Below, piece by piece: positions 1-10,885 of a stretch of 64,000 nucleotides of DNA (position 1 is its first letter; each line of letters starts with the position of its first letter). The notes beneath the pieces are model-generated. The model saw only the letters and a list, made by a program, of their open reading frames with translations. It was not told the origin of the DNA and did no database searches. Origin of the DNA: Dysidea avara (Eukaryota; Porifera; Demospongiae; Dictyoceratida; Dysideidae); NCBI RefSeq assembly GCF_963678975.1, contig NC_089274.1, positions 45,414,075 through 45,478,074 of the forward strand, given 5' to 3'. Position numbers and translations under genes: made by a program.

Positions 1-1007
1 CCATCAATTTAGTATCACTGGATAGTAGCTATGTGCTTTATAGAACTGTTCTAGGTTATTCAACTTGAATGACTTGCTGAAACATTATTTAATTGTTAAA
101 TGATGAGTATACTGTATATTGGCTGAGGTTCAAGTCACCAATGTCTGGCTGGCTACATTTAAAATAGAAAAATTCTGCCAATATTAACTAGCTTAACCTT
201 CTCACAGGCACCTTATTTAAGTTTATATAACTGAGTTAATTGGTGAATGACTTGCCTGATAGTTGTGCGGGGTATTCAGAGCAATGGTATGGTGCTCGCA
301 ACCATGAAGAATAGTGTGCCCGTGTAGCTGGTTAATCCGGTTTTGGGTGCGTAGTTGTGAGCGTTGCTTGGCCACCACACTTGACTTGTTGACTCTTGCC
401 ATCCCAACCCACCCATAATATTAACTATTAATTTAATTTTCTTTTTGGATCCTGAAGAGGTTATGCCTATAGTTAGAACTCCTAACTTCACTCCCAGACA
501 CATGATAGTACAGGGTCCTGTACACCTGATTTTGTAGGGTTTGTAAAGTGGAAATCTTGGGGTTTACTTTAAAATGTTTGGTTGTAGGTCTCTGCAAAGC
601 CTTTAGATTTACTGCATCCATAATAGTAAAGAATGATACAATCAAGTTGAAGGTTAATACAAAAAACTCTGGGACCCTTTACATCTACCAAAACAACCAC
701 CCATCAGTTGACGGAGGTTGATTGCATATATTTGTGATAAAGTGAGCCAAATTAAATACATGTAAATAGACTCTTGAAAGTTTCAGTATTATCAAAACAC
801 TGCACATAAATGCATGTGCTGTTGTTATTGTTAAGGTGTGACAAAACTAACTGTATGATATGCAATTATATCATTGTATTCTTACAGAGTGAAAGCAATC
901 TCCACCTCCATTGTCACCTGTTCACATACATGGCAGCTACCCTACTGTCAGTAATTTCTATTAGACACCATCAAATACTTATCTGTGCTGAGCAGTACTA
1001 TCTGTAG
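1..1007. other. Intergenic, no gene seen
   Basis: AT-rich sequence with only short random open frames, none with splice-compatible neighbours or a recognisable domain. Nothing else supportable was seen. Confidence 0.6.
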
Positions 1008-1621
1008 CAGGGCCGGTGGAAGCTCTTAGCGGCTGGTCAGGCAACAAGCCAGGTTTTGATTCAGGGATTATGATCAGTGTGCGAAGCACGAGTGATTGTG
1101 CCGCGAAGCACTCTGGCATGCAAAGCATGCCCCTCTAGGGGGATCTGGGGCCATGCCGCCCCCCCCCCCAGGAAAATTTCGAATTTTTAGTGTTTGTAAA
1201 CCACATTCTGAAGCAATTTTAGCACTTTACAAGATTTTAAGATATTTCTTCATACATACACTGACTTTTGTAACTTCCCTAGTCTAATTTCGTTTATACA
1301 ATTGATCAGGTTTTTACAGGCTTTGCCTTCTTACCTGTACCCCTAATAACAATAATAACCTACCTTTCAGCAGAGCTGGAAGAACGTCCACCGCACTGGT
1401 CATCACGTGCTTCGATCATTAGACGCACGAATATAATAGAGGATAAACAAGTGGTAACGTGAAGTCGGTTGCACATCCTTTTAGGTTAGCCTAGGAATGG
1501 TTGGTGTTTGTCTAGAAACATATAAATTAGTGTATGTCATGACGACGTAACTACTATACGGAGCTACCTTATTAGTGTGTAGCTATATTAGCTTAGCTAG
1601 GCATGCGCTCCACCGGCCCTG
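1008..1621. mobile_element. 614-bp TIR element, CAGGGCCGG family
   Basis: The ends are perfect 13-bp terminal inverted repeats, CAGGGCCGGTGGA at the left and its complement at the right. The 5-bp target TGTAG is repeated directly outside both ends (1003-1007 and 1622-1626). The interior has no transposase frame, so this is a non-autonomous MITE. It holds a G/C-rich block near 1085-1170 with palindromic GCATGC words and a run of C, a type also seen in the 28.2 kb element. The TIR resembles hAT ends, but hAT normally makes 8-bp duplications, so the superfamily is left open. Confidence 0.85.
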
Positions 1622-1856
1622 TGTAGATAAGAACAATGATTTGTGTAAAAATAAAAGCCTCAAAGCCAATTTATGGTTGGCTTTCAGTCAGTAGGAAACG
1701 CAATTCGATTGTGGGATTGGCTGTCTTCATTATTGTCTGTGATGCTTTCTAACCGATCCTAGGCAAGGCAAGAAGCAGGGACACTTTACTTCAGTGCTTT
1801 CTAACATTTCATGACGAGGGAAGTCATATTTCTACAATATATCCTATACTTCAGCT

Positions 1857-2232
1857 TAGGGATGCCACGACATAGAAATTTTTATGTCACATGTCATAGA
1901 GGTTTATGTCACGACATGTCATATGTCACGACATAATTAAAGTTTCACAACTGAAGCTGTTACTTATGAAACTGCATAACTATTTTGATTCAAATGTGCA
2001 AAAATATCAACTTTAACATCAGCAATATTAACTATGACATCAATAACCAACATTGCTCATTCTTTTTTGTCAAATTTTGTCGAATTTGTTGCATCAAATT
2101 TGATCAAAATGAATGGAAAAGTGTGCATTATTAGGAGATTTTTATGTCATGACATAAAGAAGCCATGTCATATCATATCATGGAGCTTTATGTCACGACA
2201 TGTCATATGTCATGACTATCGTGGCATCCCTA
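1857..2232. mobile_element. hAT-type MITE, TAGGGATGCC ends
   Basis: TIRs begin TAGGGATGCCACGA. An exact 8-bp target duplication CTTCAGCT lies at 1849-1856 and 2233-2240, which is the hAT signature. The interior carries several copies of a near-palindromic TATGTCACGACATGTCATA-like motif on both sides of an AT-rich centre (1900-1935 and 2140-2215). No transposase frame is present. It landed about 65 bp upstream of the LINE ORF1 start. Confidence 0.9.
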
Positions 2233-2297
2233 CTTCAGCTGATTCTGCTGACCCGAGTGGGCACTATTTAGACTCTCTGAATTCAAACTGCAACTAA

Positions 2298-3330
2298 ATG
2301 TCTACAAAGAACGCTGCATCTCCAAGTAAGCAGAGAGGTGTTGACAGGAAAAGGCATGCTAATTTTACCCCACTCAATTCTAAGAAACAAAAGGACAAGA
2401 ACAAAGAAACTGTAACTGAACCAGAGGATATATGTGCTGTGTGTGACGAGCCAATTTTAGAATGGTCAGAAACTAGTGATGGACAGGAGGCTATATTTTG
2501 CGAAGGCCGTTGTAATGCCTGGATGCACCGTAAATGCAGTGGACTATCTTCAACCTTATTTGATATCCTTAGTAATGAATCGAAAGAACCTTACCGCTGT
2601 TGTCACTGCATTTTTACACATCAAAGAGATGAAATTAACATCCTAAAACAACTTGTTGAGTCTTTGACTGAAAAAATTTCTAGCTTGGAATCCAACAACT
2701 CTATCACGTCCAACTCAACTTCCAAAACTCCGAATTTAATAGAAGCTAACCACTCCATCACAACTTCTGAAACTCCAATAAGTAATCATAATCACCTTCG
2801 TACTCCTCTCTCCGGTCTTGTTAAACCTCCCAAGGCAAAATCTGATAAACGGTTTAATGTGGGTCATGTATGGAATTAAAGAATCCCAACCAAACAGTTC
2901 ACGAGCCACTAGACTAAAACATGACATGGAAGCCATGCAAAATGTGCTTACTAATATTGATCCTGCTCTCTCTAAGTCATCTATTAGGGATTTCCATCGA
3001 CTAGGAAAATACAATACCTCCAATCCAAAACCCAGACCTATATTAATTAAATTTCTTCACACTTTTGATGCAACATCTGTCTTATCTAAAAGATCCTCAG
3101 TACCAAGACCAATTCTAATCAAACCTGTCATGACCAGAGAAGAAAGAGCAATCGAAGCAGTCTATCTGAGAACAAGGTGGCAATTAGCTCAGAATGGCAC
3201 TGACAAGAATTTTGTCAAGCTAAGAGGAAACAACATTTATGTCAACATTTATGTCATCTTTGGCACAATTGAAAGGTCCAGCAGCACAGAATCATATGTA
3301 ATGACTCCTATTACTACCAATGATCATTAA
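2298..3330 (+). pseudogene. Non-LTR retrotransposon ORF1 (PHD finger), frameshifted
   Basis: The first frame, 2298-2879, encodes a basic N-terminus, a PHD-type zinc finger (first CxxC at about residues 46-49, CEGRC followed by WMHRKC, and a closing CCHC near residue 101), then a coiled coil starting near residue 110. At 2861-2863 an extra G throws the frame; the conserved continuation (VMYGIKES, then a basic RRM-like region around ATRLKHDMEAM) is read in the next frame to 3330. PHD plus coiled coil plus nucleic-acid-binding C-terminus fits ORF1 of CR1/L2-like LINEs. No endonuclease or reverse transcriptase follows, so this copy is dead and internally deleted. Confidence 0.75.
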
Positions 3331-3579
3331 GTTATTAACTTTGATGATAAGAGCAATTGTACATGTTACTTAACTTCTTTCTCAAGAATTTATCAGTTAC
3401 AACCACCCACCTTCAATCTAAACTCTCCTTAGCAACTGTACGTATGTATGTATGTATGTAAATAAATATGTAAATAAGTAACATAGGGTAATGTACAAGG
3501 CTGTTGGTGCAAGTTACCTTCAGGCCTTTGGTGTGTTTACACCATAAAGTTTTAAATAAATAAAAAAATAAATAAAATG
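3331..3579 (+). mobile_element. LINE 3' remnant with A-rich tail
   Basis: After ORF1 the sequence runs through a short CGTATGTATG microsatellite into a T/G-rich stretch and ends in reiterated AAATAAATAAA (3551-3576), as expected of a LINE 3' tail. ORF2 is missing, so an internal deletion joined ORF1 to the 3' end. The boundary is inferred. Confidence 0.45.
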
Positions 3580-3588
3580 CAAGAGGTG

Positions 3589-3832
3589 CAAAAACAGCTA
3601 AGCTGTAGAAAAATGGTACAGCCTTCAACATCCCAGGTGAAAAAAGTTGTAATATTAAAAGTGGCGGCCATGAAATGGCTGCAGTGATGTTATGATAATA
3701 AATTTAACAATGGCTCTGTGCATTATTAAAATGTATTATCGTTAACATCATCACAGCCATTTCTTGGCCACTAGCTACCTATTTGATTTCACAACTTTTT
3801 CACCCAGGATTTTTAGCTTGGCTGTTTTTGCA
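3589..3832. mobile_element. Foldback MITE, GGCTGTTTTGGATT family (copy 1)
   Basis: An imperfect inverted repeat. Left-arm blocks (AAAACAGCTAAGCTG, GGTGAAAAAAGT, GTGGCGGCCATGAAATGGCT) return in complement on the right in mirror order. The same blocks build the much cleaner palindrome at 15249-15563 and a third copy at 56397-56568. No coding frame. It sits directly behind the LINE tail. Confidence 0.75.
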
Positions 3833-6003
3833 TGGTTTTCACTTCTTTTTGTATTTTAATCCAAAGTCAACCATAAACTGGTTTTGAGGCTTGTTTTTAC
3901 ACAAATAATATTATGCTGGCAGATTTTGCTAAACTATTTCTCTATCATTCTTCTATGGTACGTACTATAGTGTGAGCTCCTTTACTAAAATCATCTTCTT
4001 GTTTGAACCTTGCATAGTTTCATGGTTAAGTTGTGACTGTGTATGCATGGCTTAATGCTTTTATGTCTACAAGTGGTTGTGTCACATAGGGTTGGGCAAT
4101 ATTTCAATATTATCGGCTGTATGCAACATTATGCAATACTGAGTACTGCAGCTTTTTTGAAAATACTGCAATACCGTTTGTGCAATATTATTGCATTTTC
4201 TACATAAATGATAAGAGAGAAATTGTGTTATTAGTGCTTTGCAGTGACTACAGGACTGACACAAACATTAGAGAGTTGTACCTAGAAGTACTGAAGGTTT
4301 GACAGCAACTTGTGTTGCCATTGCATATCAGAGTTGAATACTGTAGGTCCACAATAATGTCTTATTTACGATACATAGTATCTTATAGTGGACATGGTAA
4401 TACTTTCAATTATCACATGACCACCTCAGTGCAATAATCACAAGTAGAAAATACCAGTACTGCCTGCACAACTCTAGTTGTGTGTGATTGGAAGTATCCT
4501 CATGCCATGTTGAATAAATAGTGAATGTATTCTGTTTAGCTATTGCATGACCAAACCAACAAAATGCCAAGTACAACAACATTTGATTGCATTCAATTTG
4601 TATTGCCTGTGGCACCAAGTGTTTGCCATGCTTATCACTATGATGTTATTGGAGATGCTACTAGCTAAGTAAAACCTCAACCTCTATTTCGAATTATTAA
4701 AAGTTCAATTAAAATTTTGTGATCTTATTCACTGTTCTGCATGAACAATATGCTATGTGTTGAGCCATAAAACTTTATAATTTATTGTGATCAGATTATC
4801 CAACTATCTTATATTAAATATTGACCTTCATATGTATTCTTTCTACCTACACACAAAGAATGGTTCATTCTTAATGATGCAAGACAAATCACCTTGGACG
4901 ATTTGCTTATGTAATAGTGCATGAACTTTGTAGCAACATTAGCAGTATACTATCTGGTACTGTGCTATGCAGACTTTTTTCTTTGATGCTAAAGAGTATT
5001 TTCCTTTATAAAAGGTAATACACTTTGAGCTAACAGTATAAATTTTCTACTTATTAGTGGCTTTGAATCACTAGTCCCCCCATTTGTATGTGACAACTAA
5101 TCATGTCAAGACAACTACACATACGTACATATCTGCAACAAAAGTATTGTGTAAAACTGATATTTTAAATCATGGCGTATACAGACCTCCCTTCAGCACC
5201 TGTTTAACATAGATAGAGTCATTGGGAGATTGCAGTCCAAATGGCATCATGAATGGAATAACGCATGCATAGCAAACTTAGGAAATACACCATATATATT
5301 ACATGTACTTACTCATTAAATAGCCAAAGCATATACACAGCTTATGACTGAAATGTACAGCCACACAACTGTGTTGAGCATACATTTTGCAATAAATTTT
5401 TGGATCACAATATTGGGGCTATTCAGTACACATGTACACATGCATGTGACCAATTGTGATACACTATATAAAGAAATTGTTGTTAAACCTTATTACATGC
5501 AAGCACACAAGAACTTGTTGATAATATAACATCATTATTTCATGCTGGGGCTATACAAAATTGTCAATAAAATAAAGTACAATGTTATATATCAATGAAT
5601 TACTAGCTATGTGAGTAATTAGTTCTATTTATGGAGTATCTAAAGCTGTTAATGGAAATGTGTTCTGTGCTGGAAATGACAACATGGTTATCAATGGGTG
5701 TGCATTTAACTAACAATGTGTGGGCAAAAGTGTTGTGTAGTTTAACAAAATCCCTACAACTTTCTACTAAATCAATTTCAAAATTTATAAAATATTTAGT
5801 AACACGAGCTACAAGGGGATTTTAATTGTGGTTGGCTTGTGTTCATAAACATAAGGATTGATGTTAAGCAGTGCCAAAGTTATAAAAGGATTTGTGTGCA
5901 TGAATTACCTTATGGATGTATTTTATCACACTTTAAGAGGTTGAATTGATTCCTTCATCTTAAGAAAAGTTACCTGGTGCTCCTTGGGTGTGTGGCTTAC
6001 AGA
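3833..6003. other. Intergenic, no gene supported
   Basis: AT-rich. A stretch at 4085-4200 repeats GCAATA-like words and could be one end of a decayed hAT element, but no partner end is present. A 64-codon frame at 5631-5825 has no domain or convincing splice partners. Confidence 0.5.
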
Positions 6004-8770
6004 ATGTGTGGCCAAGTGGCTCATTTTACATTAGTCTGTAGCTTGCTGTGGACAACATGTGCTGGTTAGTTGTGATATTTGTTGATTCAATTTGTACTCC
6101 GAAAATGTGTATATACATGTACGTATGGGTGTAATATGTTCATATATTCATATACAGGTACTAATACATATGTGCTGCATGTAATTGCTGTTTAATTGAA
6201 TTACTTAATATTGCCATCATTTTAAGTGATAAATAAATATGCTACAGTTGTATATGTATTATGTACACGACAATTTTACTACAGTCTTTTCAATGTCATT
6301 TACAAATAAAAGTTATCAAGTGAAAGTGCTTGCAATAGAAGGCATCAGAGGGAAGGAATTACTTAAGGTTGAATTTAATGAAAGCAAGCGTCTTGTCAAG
6401 GATTTTGTTACCAAAGATTACAGCATCAACCATGCCTACACAAGCATGCCATACTTCACTATTGACAAAAGTGGAACTGTATACATCAAGGAGAGTTTGC
6501 CAAACAAAAACCGGCGGTACTCTTTCCAAGTAACAGCATTGTACACTGTACTATTGTACTCAGGAGAAACTCACACTGGATTTGCGCATGCTGATGTCAA
6601 TGTTCAGGGAATTGGTAACTTATAGTGGTGTAATTTTGCATAAAAGAAAAGTAGCTATTCCTATGATACCACCTAGTCTTTATTTTGAAGCCTTATTTAG
6701 CAAGTACCTTTTCTAATAAGCAAGTGTTATATAATTATTAGGAGATTCATGCATAGTAGTGATTATTCAACCAAAATTGAGGGCATTTTTCTGTGTGTTA
6801 TATTAGATAGTTTGCAATAATTCTCATTTAGTCCTTTATTTAGCTAACTCCTAACTAACTGTTAATATAGTAGAAGTAGTAAGATAATAAAATTTTAATA
6901 ATTTTCAAGCAGTATAACCTTATAAGTATTTTACTGTACACAGTGCAATTATCTTTAGTTGCAAAGACAATCTTATTGATGTGTACTCGACATTTTAATG
7001 CTTATTGAATTCATTATTTAGGGCCACTACATTTTGACAACTCAACTTACAGAATTACATTGCCAGTAGAGCAGGGGGTCAATGATTCAGTGTTTGATTT
7101 TGGTCAACACATTGTAATCAGTGCTGGTCATTACCATGACATCCACTATCAATTTCCTCAACTACACTACAGCTATTACTTTCACATAGACAACACCACT
7201 GGTAAACTGTTTATTAGCAGAGCTTTACCCCCAGCTAAGACATTTAGTATCTATATCAGTTTCAATTACAATGCAACTCTGATGAACGGTACAATAATAA
7301 AAGATGGCACTGGAGTATATGCTATTATCACAGCTGCTGGTAAGTTATCACTGTTTCAGTTTCCATAGCAATACATTCTATTATTAAACTTAGGTTGTAA
7401 ATATTCATTAGAAGCCAACACAGTTTGGAAGTCAAGTCCACCTTGTACTAATCAACATGTGTCATGTAGTAAAGTTACTAATACTTTTGGTAGTGGCCAC
7501 ATCACCAGGTTCTGCGGTGTTGATGGCAAATGGTCAGCACCAAATTACGCTCAATGCAAAGTAAGGGAACAACCAGGTACATTTGTCATAGCTTGGATAA
7601 ATTTCTTTGGTGAGCATGGCTTGCTAAACCTGTTGAAGAATATCACTAGAGATGTAAGTGTGTAATACAAACTACTTCATATTATACATAGTGTACAGCA
7701 GGCGAATATCCTGTATGAGTCATGAGCTTTTTTGCATACACAATCACAATCACTAGTGTATTTTGTTTTTATAGCTGTCAACTCTATTTCCTGTACATGG
7801 TATTACCAAAGTTACTGTAATCAGTGGTTCTTACTTGGAACCACCTCACCATGGTGATTATCGCTGCCATGCATTTACAGTTGGATTAAAACTAACAGTC
7901 AATCCATTAATATTGAATGGTACCTCTTCCAACAACATCTTGAAATTGGCAAATCATCAGCTTAATGTGCAACATATCATTGGTGTTATTCACACTTGTC
8001 CAATAGGAGACACTCGAGGAATTATAAGAATGTTTAATGTTACAAGTGAGTGTAACAGTCACATGTATGTATGTGTGTGTGTGCGTGCGTGTGTGTGTGT
8101 TAGTGTGCGTGTGCATGTACATGTGCATGTGTGTGTGTGTGTATGTGTGTGTGCAGTGCATGGTATGATATGTAAGCGTTTAAAGATAATAAACAACTCA
8201 AAGAATATACTCAAGAAATGTAACTATAGTAAAACATGGTATAATGTGACTGTTATTTGTACCACAGGTACCTGTGAGGACAAATGGACACAACATGATA
8301 ACGACGATGATGACAACTATGTTGTTCATCTGTGTAGTGGAGACAACTGCAACTGTACCAATTACAACTCTACTGCTAATGTAAAGTTCATAGTTGTTTG
8401 TTACGCTGATGCGTGGCCTACGTATTGTACTTTCAGACTGATTCCTGCAAAGAAGTGCTGGTGAAGAGAAAGAAATTTGAGCTGCACAGACAGAGCAATC
8501 AAGGTCCTGTGGTGCATTCTACAGTTTCAAAAACATTTTGTAAGTTCCATAAACTAAATGTTTGGTTTCTCATCCATCAGTGTTCAAAATGATGTTACCA
8601 ACGCAAGTAGGTGGACTTTTATTTTTAAATACGTAGGTAGCTAAACAATTAAAAGAAACAACTCACATGACTCAGCACTAAAGCTTGTACTTCCAGGTCC
8701 TAACTATAACTAATGATAATACTGTTTCATAGCTGCACCGTCATTTATACAGCAACACAGATGGGAATGA
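6004..8770 (+). CDS. Secreted cadherin-like repeat protein, 8 exons
   Basis: Spliced exons: 6004-6064, 6285-6614, 7022-7339, 7394-7653, 7775-8045, 8268-8380, 8437-8539, 8733-8770; 1494 nt, 497 residues, all phases matching. Exon 1 is a clean signal peptide (MCGQVAHFTLVCSLLWTTCA). Exons 2 and 3 each encode one cadherin-like unit, recognised by FTIDKSGTVYI and FHIDNTTGKLFIS followed by a hydrophobic beta-strand. Exon 4 is Cys-rich with TRFCGVDGKWSAPNYAQC, resembling the hormone-receptor (HRM) module of adhesion GPCRs. Exons 5-7 hold further cysteines, N-glycosylation sites and an Asp run (NDNDDDD). No transmembrane segment or GPCR core appears before the stop, so it is predicted secreted. The domain calls are by eye; its binding partner is unknown. 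A decayed, secreted adhesion-GPCR ectodomain is the main alternative. Confidence 0.65.
8063..8157 (+). repeat. (TG)n microsatellite inside intron 5
   Basis: A TG-dominated tract with interspersed TATG and CATG fills much of the 222-bp intron 8046-8267 of the cadherin-like gene and begins 18 nt after the donor. Confidence 0.85.
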
Positions 8771-9028
8771 CAAATTAATAGATGTGGTTGTAGTTTCATA
8801 CATTGTGCATGTACATATACACTGTATATGTCATAATAGCTACATGCAAACATGTGGGAATCTTGTATCCAATAGCCTGCTACACCTTATGATATATAGT
8901 AAGGTGTGCATGGGGTCTGTGTAAATGTATGCATATAATTATGAAAGTATACATATATGTAAGTGTTCTGATTATCATGCACCCACTCTTGATTTTCCAT
9001 ACCAATGAGCCAATGAATTGTGTTATAC
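8771..9028. other. 3' flank of the cadherin-like gene
   Basis: No open frame or clear AATAAA signal close to the stop was seen. The polyadenylation site is not identified. Confidence 0.4.
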
Positions 9029-9126
9029 ATACACTGTATAAAATGAAGTGTGTTTTGCACACAAAAATGGTGTCATGGGGCACATTTTTCAGTGTGAGCA
9101 AAACACACTTCATTTATACAGTGTAT
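9029..9126. mobile_element. 98-bp foldback element
   Basis: Arms ATACACTGTATAAAATGAAG...GTTTTG and the complement CAAAAC...CTTCATTTATACAGTGTAT pair over about 29 bp around a roughly 40-nt loop. This is a hairpin-type MITE with no coding potential. Confidence 0.75.
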
Positions 9127-10037
9127 AATGTACAGGGTATCATGTAGCACGTTGGCTGATAATGTATGACCAGTAAATGTCATTTTCATGGCTACTGCAT
9201 ACACCTGTAGCTGTCAGAGTGTCAACTAGTAATATACGTACCTGTTTGATAGTTTAATCACATAATTATATTTTTTGTTATTCGATGTATTGGGTATGCA
9301 AACCTTTGCTTGTGTGATTAAGTTTAGGATGTAATTCTTACAATGTTATTGTAATGAAGGACTGCTAATCATATCTGCAGCTATAAGTAGTACATTAATA
9401 TTATAGGTTACATATATACATGTGTATCAAATATTTGGTAAATGAATGGATAAGCAAAGCCAGCTATTTATATGCTGGTCACAACACACATTTATATGTC
9501 ACAGATGTAAAATGTTGAAAAAGTATTTTACAACTTTATTAACAGCCAGTCTGGAAGTAGAAAAAGCTCCATCCTATTAGTTATTATTCACACATTGATA
9601 TAATAATCATTCCTTAATAATATACTGTCATGTGAATAACATTTATAGTTGTTATATTCCAGTGCTGATAAGCCACCATGAGTGTTCATTGTCTCCTATC
9701 AGTTTGTTTCATTTTTTAACAAGACCAAAGCCATTTTCAGTTTTTAGGCACAAATATAGCTCCTAAGTTCATAGTACTGAGTGTGTTTATTAATCTGTAC
9801 ATTAACTTTCGATACTTCCATATGCCAAACAGAATACTGAGCTTTTAAGCTAGTTTCTATATTGGTTAACTATATAGAGATGCTTACAGTATCATCAGGC
9901 AAGCCTAAGCAATATCAGGAAACCCTTGCTGTGTAATATTGACTGATACGCTAAATAAATAGCTGTAAACTATGCATAATAGATCATAAAATAATATGCA
10001 AGTAATAAACTACCATGTTTATACTTGTTTGCAAGGT
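9127..10037. other. Intergenic, nothing seen
   Basis: AT-rich, no gene-like frame and no recognisable repeat end between the small foldback and the first satellite-bearing element. Confidence 0.5.
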
Positions 10038-10824
10038 ATCAAGACACACGGTAGTGTGTCGTGCGGCCCAAGAAGCCGGCGCGTAACACCCGTGAGTATA
10101 TTGACAGGAAGAAAGAAAACGCAATTTTCGCACCTCCGTAGCTCTGTGCTTCCTTGATGAAACAAGACGATTTTTGCTGTGGACATGCCCCCCAACTGCA
10201 GCACTCCACATTCCAAATTTGAGCGAAATCGCTTCGCGCGTTCCCGAGATATTCGACTTCAAAAATTGGCTCAGTTTCTTCGTTTTTTTTTTCTTCTTAT
10301 TTTTCTTTTTCTTGTCGCACACTTACAAAAACTGCTATAAAACTCGCACGCCATATCCGATTGCCTTGAAATTTGGCACACAGAAGGGGGATATAAAGGC
10401 GCATCTCTGTACCAACTTTGGCTGGAATACGACAAACAGGCAAAGAGTTATGAGCGATTATTCACGAAAAATAACACCAATATGTTGTCACGCCTACAGG
10501 GTAAACCGCGTATGGGAAGAAGCTGAAAATCGGTGGGTGAATAGGTTAACTATTGAACCTCAAACCTTTTGTGGTTTGAAAGAAATCGAGCTAAAAACCA
10601 GGAAGATACAACGAAAAAACCAACAGTGTGTAACAATTACGCAATCGAGATTAGTTAATAAAAAACGACTGCTTGCCACGCCTACCACTTGGGGTAATGC
10701 TTTGAAAATCGCTGTACAGATGGAGTTATCATCTTAGAAAGGCTCTTCAATGGTGTAGAAGAATCAGACTTAAAACCACGGAGTTATAACACGAAATCCA
10801 ACTTAGTGTAGCAAGTGCGAGATC

Positions 10825-10882
10825 GAGATACTCTAATAGAGCAGTCATCCTAATAGAGCAGTCATCCTAATAGAGCAGTCAC
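10825..10882 (+). repeat. CTCTAATAGAG motif cluster (copy 1)
   Basis: GATACTCTAATAGAGCAGTC followed by two further TCCTAATAGAGCAGTCA repeats at an 18-bp step. It bridges head and satellite and has equivalents at 17651-17710 and 25834-25899. Confidence 0.85.
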
Positions 10883-10885
10883 CTG

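Noticed and set aside
4085-4260. Possible hAT end (AGGGTTGGGCAATA) with GCAATA-rich interior
   Set aside because: No partner terminus or target duplication could be found nearby.
5631-5825. 64-codon frame upstream of the cadherin-like gene
   Set aside because: No acceptor/donor pair places it in frame with exon 1, which already supplies a signal peptide; no domain.
10174-10737. 187-codon frame in the head of the satellite element, also in copy 2 at 16991-17509
   Set aside because: It runs through a T-rich low-complexity tract, has no domain, and is broken by small indels in copy 3; copies are so similar that an open frame is not evidence of selection.
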